NCBI GenBank assembly: GCA_964036275.1
Contig: OZ038434.1
Location: 21,069,879 to 21,133,878 of the forward strand
Direction of reading: 5' to 3'
DNA from: Litoditis marina
Lineage: Eukaryota; Nematoda; Chromadorea; Rhabditida; Rhabditidae
DNA: 64,000 nt
Program-made: the position numbers and the translations under genes
The notes under the pieces: generated by a model
The model's database searches: none
What the model saw: the letters and a program-made list of their open reading frames with translations, nothing else
What the model was told of the DNA's origin: nothing
Part shown: piece by piece, positions 58,871 to 64,000 of the stretch
How the letters are laid out: each line of letters starts with the position of its first letter
Position numbering within the stretch: position 1 is the first letter of the stretch

Positions 58871-61800
58871 TTACAAACTGGACAATCTGTCCCACCTTTT
58901 GTCCTCAAGGATCTCGAAAAAGATTCCTCAGGACAAATATTGGACAATCTGTTTACTCTTTGTCTTCAGGAAACAAACTGGACAATCTGTCCACTTTTTG
59001 TCCTCAAGGATATTGAAAAACTTTCCTCGGGACAAAAATTGGACAACCTGTTTACTTTTTGTCTTCAGGAAACAAACTGGACAATCTGTCCACTTTTTGT
59101 CCTCAAGGATGTTGAAAACATTACCTCGGGACAAAAAGTGGACAACCTGTTTACTTTTTGTCTTCAGGAAACAAACTGGACAATCTGTCCACTTTTTGTC
59201 CTCAAGGATATTGAAAAACTTTCCTCGGACAAAAATTGGACAACCTGTTTACTTTTTGTCTTCAGAAAACAAACTGGACAATCTGTCCACCTTTTGTCCT
59301 CAAGGATCTCGAGAAAGATTCCTCAGGACAAAAATTGGACAACCTGTTTACTTTTTGTCTTTAGGAAACCAACTGGACTGGACAATCTGTCCACCTTTTG
59401 TCCTCAAGGATGTTGAAAACATTACCTCGGGACAAAAATTGGACAATCTGTTCACTTTTTGTCCTCAAGGATGTTGAAAACATTTCCTCAGGACAAAAAT
59501 TGGACAACCTGTTAACTCTTTGTCTTCAGGAAACAAACTGGACAATCTGTCCACTTTTTGTCCTCAAGGATATTGAAAAACTTTCCTCGGGACAAAAATT
59601 GGACAACCTGTTTACTTTTTGTCTTCAGGAAACAAACTGGACAATCTGTCCACCTTTTGTCCTCAAGGATCTCGAAAAAGATTCCTCAGGACAAAAATTG
59701 GACAACCTGTTAACTCTTTGTCTTCAGGAAACAAACTGGACAATCTGTCCACTTTTTGTCCTCAAGGATATTGAAAAACTTTCCTCGGGACAAAAATTGA
59801 ACAACCTGTTTACTTTTTGTCTTCAGGAAACAAACTGGACAATCTGTCCACTTTTTGTCCTCAAGGATGTTGAAAACATTTCCTCGGGACAAAAATTGGA
59901 CAACTTGTTTAATTTTTGTCTTCAGGAAACCAACTGGATAATCTGTCCACCTTTTGTCCTCAAGGATGTTGAAAACATTTCCTCGGGACAAAAATTGGAC
60001 AACCTGTTTACTTTTTGTCTTTAGGAAACCAACTGGACGGGACAATCTGTCCACCTTTTGTCCTCAAGGATCTCGAAAAAGATTCCTCAGGACAAAAATT
60101 GGACAATCTGTTCACTTTTTGTCCTCAAGGATGTTGAAAACATTTTCTCAGGACAAAAATTGGACAACCTGTTAACTCTTTGTCTTCAGGAAACAAACTG
60201 GACAATCTGTCCACTTTTTGTCCTCAAGGATATTGAAAAACTTTCCTCGGGACAAAAATTGGACAACCTGTCAACTTTTTGTCTCCAGGAAACAAACTGG
60301 ACAATCTGTCCACTTTTTATCCTCAAGGATATTGAAAAACTTTCCTCGGGACAAAAATTGGACAACCTGTTTACTTTTTGTCTTCAGGAAACCAACTGGA
60401 CTGGACAATCTGTCCACCTTTTGTCCTCAAGGATGTTGAAAACATTACCTCGGGACAAAAATTGGACAATCTGTTTACTTTTTGTCTTCAGGAAACAAAC
60501 TGGACAATCTGTCCACCTTTTGTCCTCAAGGATCTCGAAAAAGATTCCTCAGGACAAAAATTGGACAACCTGTTAACTCTTTGTCTTCAGGAAACAAACT
60601 GGACAATCTGTCCACTTTTTGTCCTCAAGGATATTGAAAAACTTTCCTCGGGACAAACATTGGACAACCTGTTTACTTTTTGTCTTCAGGAAACAAACTG
60701 GACAATCTGTCCACTTTTTGTCCTCAAGGATGTTGAAAACATTACCTCGGGACAAAAAGTGGACAACCTGTTTACTTTTTGTCTTCAGGAAACAAACTGG
60801 ACAATCTGTCCACTTTTTGTCCTCAAGGATGTTGAAAACATTTCCTCGGGACAAAAATTGGACAACTTGTTTAATTTTTGTCTTCAGGAAACCAACTGGA
60901 CAATCTGTCCCCCTTTTGTCCTCAAGGATGTTGAAAACATTTCCTCGGGACAAAAATTGGACAACCTGTTTACTTTTTGTCTTTAGGAAACCAACTGGAC
61001 TGGACAATCTGTCCACCTTTTGTCCTCAAGGATGTTGAAAACATTACCTCGGGACAAAAATTGGACAATCTGTTCACTTTTTGTCCTCAAGGATTTTGAA
61101 AACATTTCCTCAGGACAAAAATTGGACAACCTGTTAACTCTTTGTCTTCAGGAAACAAACTGGACAATCTGTCCACTTTTTGTCCTCAAGGATATTGAAA
61201 AACTTTCCTCGGGACAAAAATTGGACAACCTGTTTACTTTTTGTCTTCAGGAAACAAACTGGACAATCTGTCCACTTTTTGTCCTCAAGGATGTTGAAAA
61301 CATTACCTCGGGACAAAAAGTGGACAACCTGTTTACTTTTTGTCTTCAGGAAACAAACTGGACAATCTGTCCACTTTTGTCCTCAAGGATGTTGAAAACA
61401 TTTCCTCGGGACAAAAATTGGACAACTTGTTTAATTTTTGTCTCCAGGAAACCAACTGGACAATCTGTCCACCTTTTGTCCTCAAGGATGTTGAAAACAT
61501 TTCCTCGGGACAAAAATTGGACAACCTGTTTACTTTTGTCTTCAGGAAACAAACTGGACAATCTGTCCACTTTTTGTCCTCAAGGATGTTGAAAACATTC
61601 CCTCGGGACAAAATTGGACAACCTGTTTACTTTTTGTCTTTAGGAAACAAACTGGACAATCTGTCCACCTTTTGTCCTCAAAGATCTCAAAAAGATTCCT
61701 CAGGACAAAAATTGGACAACCTGTCAAATTTTTGTCTCCAGGAAACAAACTGGACAATCTGTCCACTTTTTGTCCTCAAGGATATTGAAAAACTTTCCTC

Positions 61801-63078
61801 GGGACAAAAATTGGACAACCTGTTTACTTTTTGTCTTCAGGAAACCAACTGGACTGGACAATCTGTCCACCTTTTGTCCTCAAGGATGTTGAAAACATTA
61901 CCTCGGGACAAAAATTGGACAATCTGTTCACTTTTTGTCCTCAAGGATGTTGAAAACATTTCCTCGGGACAAAAATTGGACGACCTGTTCACTTTTTGTC
62001 TTCAGGAAACAACTGGACAATCTGTCCACCTTTTGTCCTCAAGGATGTTGAAAACATTACCTTGGGACAAAAATTGGACAATCTGTCCACTTTCTGTCCC
62101 CAAGGATGTTGAAAACATTTCTTCGGGACAAAAATTGGACAACCTGTTTACTTTTTGTCTTCAGGAAACCAACTGGACAATCTGTCCACCTTTTGTCCTC
62201 AAGGATGTTGAAAACATTTCCTCGGGACAAAAATTGGACAACCTGTTTACTTTTTGTCTTCAGGAAACAAACTGGACAATCTGTCCACTTTTTGTCCTCA
62301 AGGAGGTTGAAAACATTACCTCGGGACAAAAAGTGGACAACCTGTTTACTTTTTGTCTTCAGGAAACAAACTGGACAATCTGTCCACTTTTTGTCCTCAA
62401 GGATGTTGAAAACATTTCCTTGGGACAAAAATTGGACAACTTGTTTAATTTTTGTCTTCAGGAAACCAACTGGACAATCTGTCCACCTTTTGTCCTCAAG
62501 GATGTTGAAAACATTTCCTCGGGACAAAAATTGGACAACCTGTTTACTTTTTGTCTTCAGGAAACAAACTGGACAATCTGTCCACTTTTTGTCCTCAAGG
62601 ATATTGAAAAACTTTCCTCGGGACAAAAATTGGACAACCTGTTTACTTTTTGTCTTCAGGAAACAAACTGGACAATCTGTCCACTTTTTGTCCTCAGGAT
62701 GTTGAAAACATTTCCTCGGGACAAAAATTGGACGACCTGTTCACTTTTTGTCTTCAGGAAACCAACTGGACAATCTGTCCACCTTTTGTCCTCAAGGATG
62801 TTGAAAACATTACCTTGGGACAAAAATTGGACAATCTGTCCACTTTCTGTCCCCAAGGATGTTGAAAACATTTCTTCGGGACAAAAATTGGACAACCTGT
62901 TTACTTTTTGTCTTCAGGAAACCAACTGGACAATCTGTCCACCTTTCGTCCTCAAGGATGTTGAAAACATTTCCTCGGGACAAAAATTGGACAACTTGTT
63001 TAATTTTTGTCTTCAGGAAACCAACTGGACAATCTGTCCACCTTTTGTCCTCAAGGATGTTGAAAACATTTCCTCGGG
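58871..63078 (+). repeat. Satellite A, forward block 4
   Basis: Forward monomers from the transposon edge to the A/B breakpoint. The last 2-3 kb match the end of the first block variant for variant: GGGACAAACATTGG at 11337 and 60651, CTGTCCCCCTTTTG at 11591 and 60905, and CCACCTTTCGTCC near 13071 and 62938. The two therefore share a recent ancestor. Copy-number differences of about 550 bp lie between these markers and the breakpoint. Confidence 0.95.
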
Positions 63079-64000
63079 TAAGTTTCTACACATGAGAGGA
63101 GTTCAAAAATACCAAGTTTGAATACTAAATCTCACGTAGGGCGAAAATCGCAACTCCATTCACGTCAACTTGGGGGTGTTTTTGGTTAGCACCGCCACCT
63201 AATTATTTCGGGACTGTTTCAACTTATGCAAATAAGATGAACATTTTTAAGTTTCTACACATGAGAGGAGTTCAAAAATACCAAGTTTGAATACTAAATC
63301 TCACGTAGGGCGAAAATCGCAACTCCATTCACGTCAACTTGGGGGTGTTTTTGGTTAGCACCGCCACTCAATTATTTCGGGACTGTTTCACTTATGCAAA
63401 TAAGATGAACATTTTGAAGTTTCTACACATGAGAGGAGTTCAAAAATACCAAGTTTGAATACTAAATCTCACGTAGGGCGAAAATCGCAACTCCATTCAC
63501 GTCAACTTGGGGGTGTTTTTGGTTAGCACCGCCACTCAATTATTTCGGGACTGTTTCAACTTATACAAATAAGATGAACATTTTTAAGTTTCTACACATG
63601 AGAGGAGTTCAAAAATACCAAGTTTGAATACTAAATCCCACGTAGGGCGAAAATCGCAACTCCATTCACGTCAACTTGGGGGTGTTTTTGGTTAGCACGG
63701 CCACTCAATTATTTCGGGACTGTTTCAACTTATGCTAATAAGATGAACATTTTTAAGTTTCTACACAAGAGAGGAGTTCAAAAATACCAAGTTTGAATAC
63801 TAAATCTCACGTAGGGCGAAAATCGCAACTCCATTCACGTCAATTTGGGGGTGTTTTTGGTTAGCACCGCCACTCAATTATTTCGGGACTGTTTCAACTT
63901 ATGCTAATAAGATGAACATTTTTAAGTTTCTACACATGAGAGGAGTTCAAAAATACCGAGTTTGAACACTAAATCTCACGTAGGGCAAAGATCGCAACTC
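63079..64000 (+). repeat. Satellite B, second array (start only)
   Basis: Begins with the same CCTCGGG/TAAGTTTCTACAC join as at 13211. Five full 169-bp units and a partial one are visible before the window ends. Confidence 0.97.

Noticed and set aside
61340..63121. 593-residue open frame in satellite A, and many similar long frames elsewhere in A on both strands
   Set aside because: They result from the 99-bp monomer being a multiple of three and free of stops. The peptide repeats with the DNA, occurs on both strands, and shifts frame at every 61-bp unit.

Overview
This 64 kb window comes from a eukaryotic genome, most likely an aquatic invertebrate. The evidence is spliced coding sequence, a tRNA-derived SINE, a CR1/L2/jockey-type LINE, a Polinton/Maverick-like element, a cut-and-paste DNA transposon, and two very large satellite families. 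The species cannot be named from the sequence. No bacterial-type genes, operons or CRISPR arrays were seen, and no ordinary host gene was recognised. Almost all long open frames are by-products of satellite monomers whose lengths are multiples of three.

Layout. Satellite A (99-bp monomer, plus a 61-bp deletion form) fills 1-13,211. Satellite B (169-bp monomer) fills 13,212-35,577. Satellite A then returns in inverted orientation (35,578-37,318, carrying a SINE at 36,780-37,018), folds back at about 37,320 and continues forward to 38,913. From 38,914 to 45,801 lies a minus-strand LINE remnant cut by a 4.58-kb Polinton-like element (40,831-45,412). That element has perfect 72-bp terminal inverted repeats and a 6-bp target-site duplication. 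Satellite A resumes (45,802-51,206, with a second SINE copy at 47,303-47,541). It is interrupted by a 7.66-kb DNA transposon with short inverted repeats and a decayed transposase (51,207-58,870), continues to 63,078, and then changes to satellite B again at the same A/B breakpoint seen near 13,211.

How it fits together. The satellites show structure at several scales: monomer, higher-order blocks, kilobase tandem duplications, inversions, and a roughly 50-kb A-to-B macro-repeat. The transposons are nested passengers. The Polinton-like element sits inside ORF1 of the LINE; removing it and one copy of the duplication restores the ORF1 reading frame. The most novel content is inside that element. 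There is an acidic 168-aa gene whose stop codon overlaps its poly(A) signal, and a five-exon minus-strand gene (42,753-44,697) with consistent intron phases at every junction, ending in a 22-residue Pro/Ala-rich repeat. I recognise no family for either. An assembly gap (40,903-40,925) begins exactly where the left inverted repeat ends, so much of the element may be missing. A cluster of one-base homopolymer changes at 26.7-29.5 kb suggests poor consensus there.
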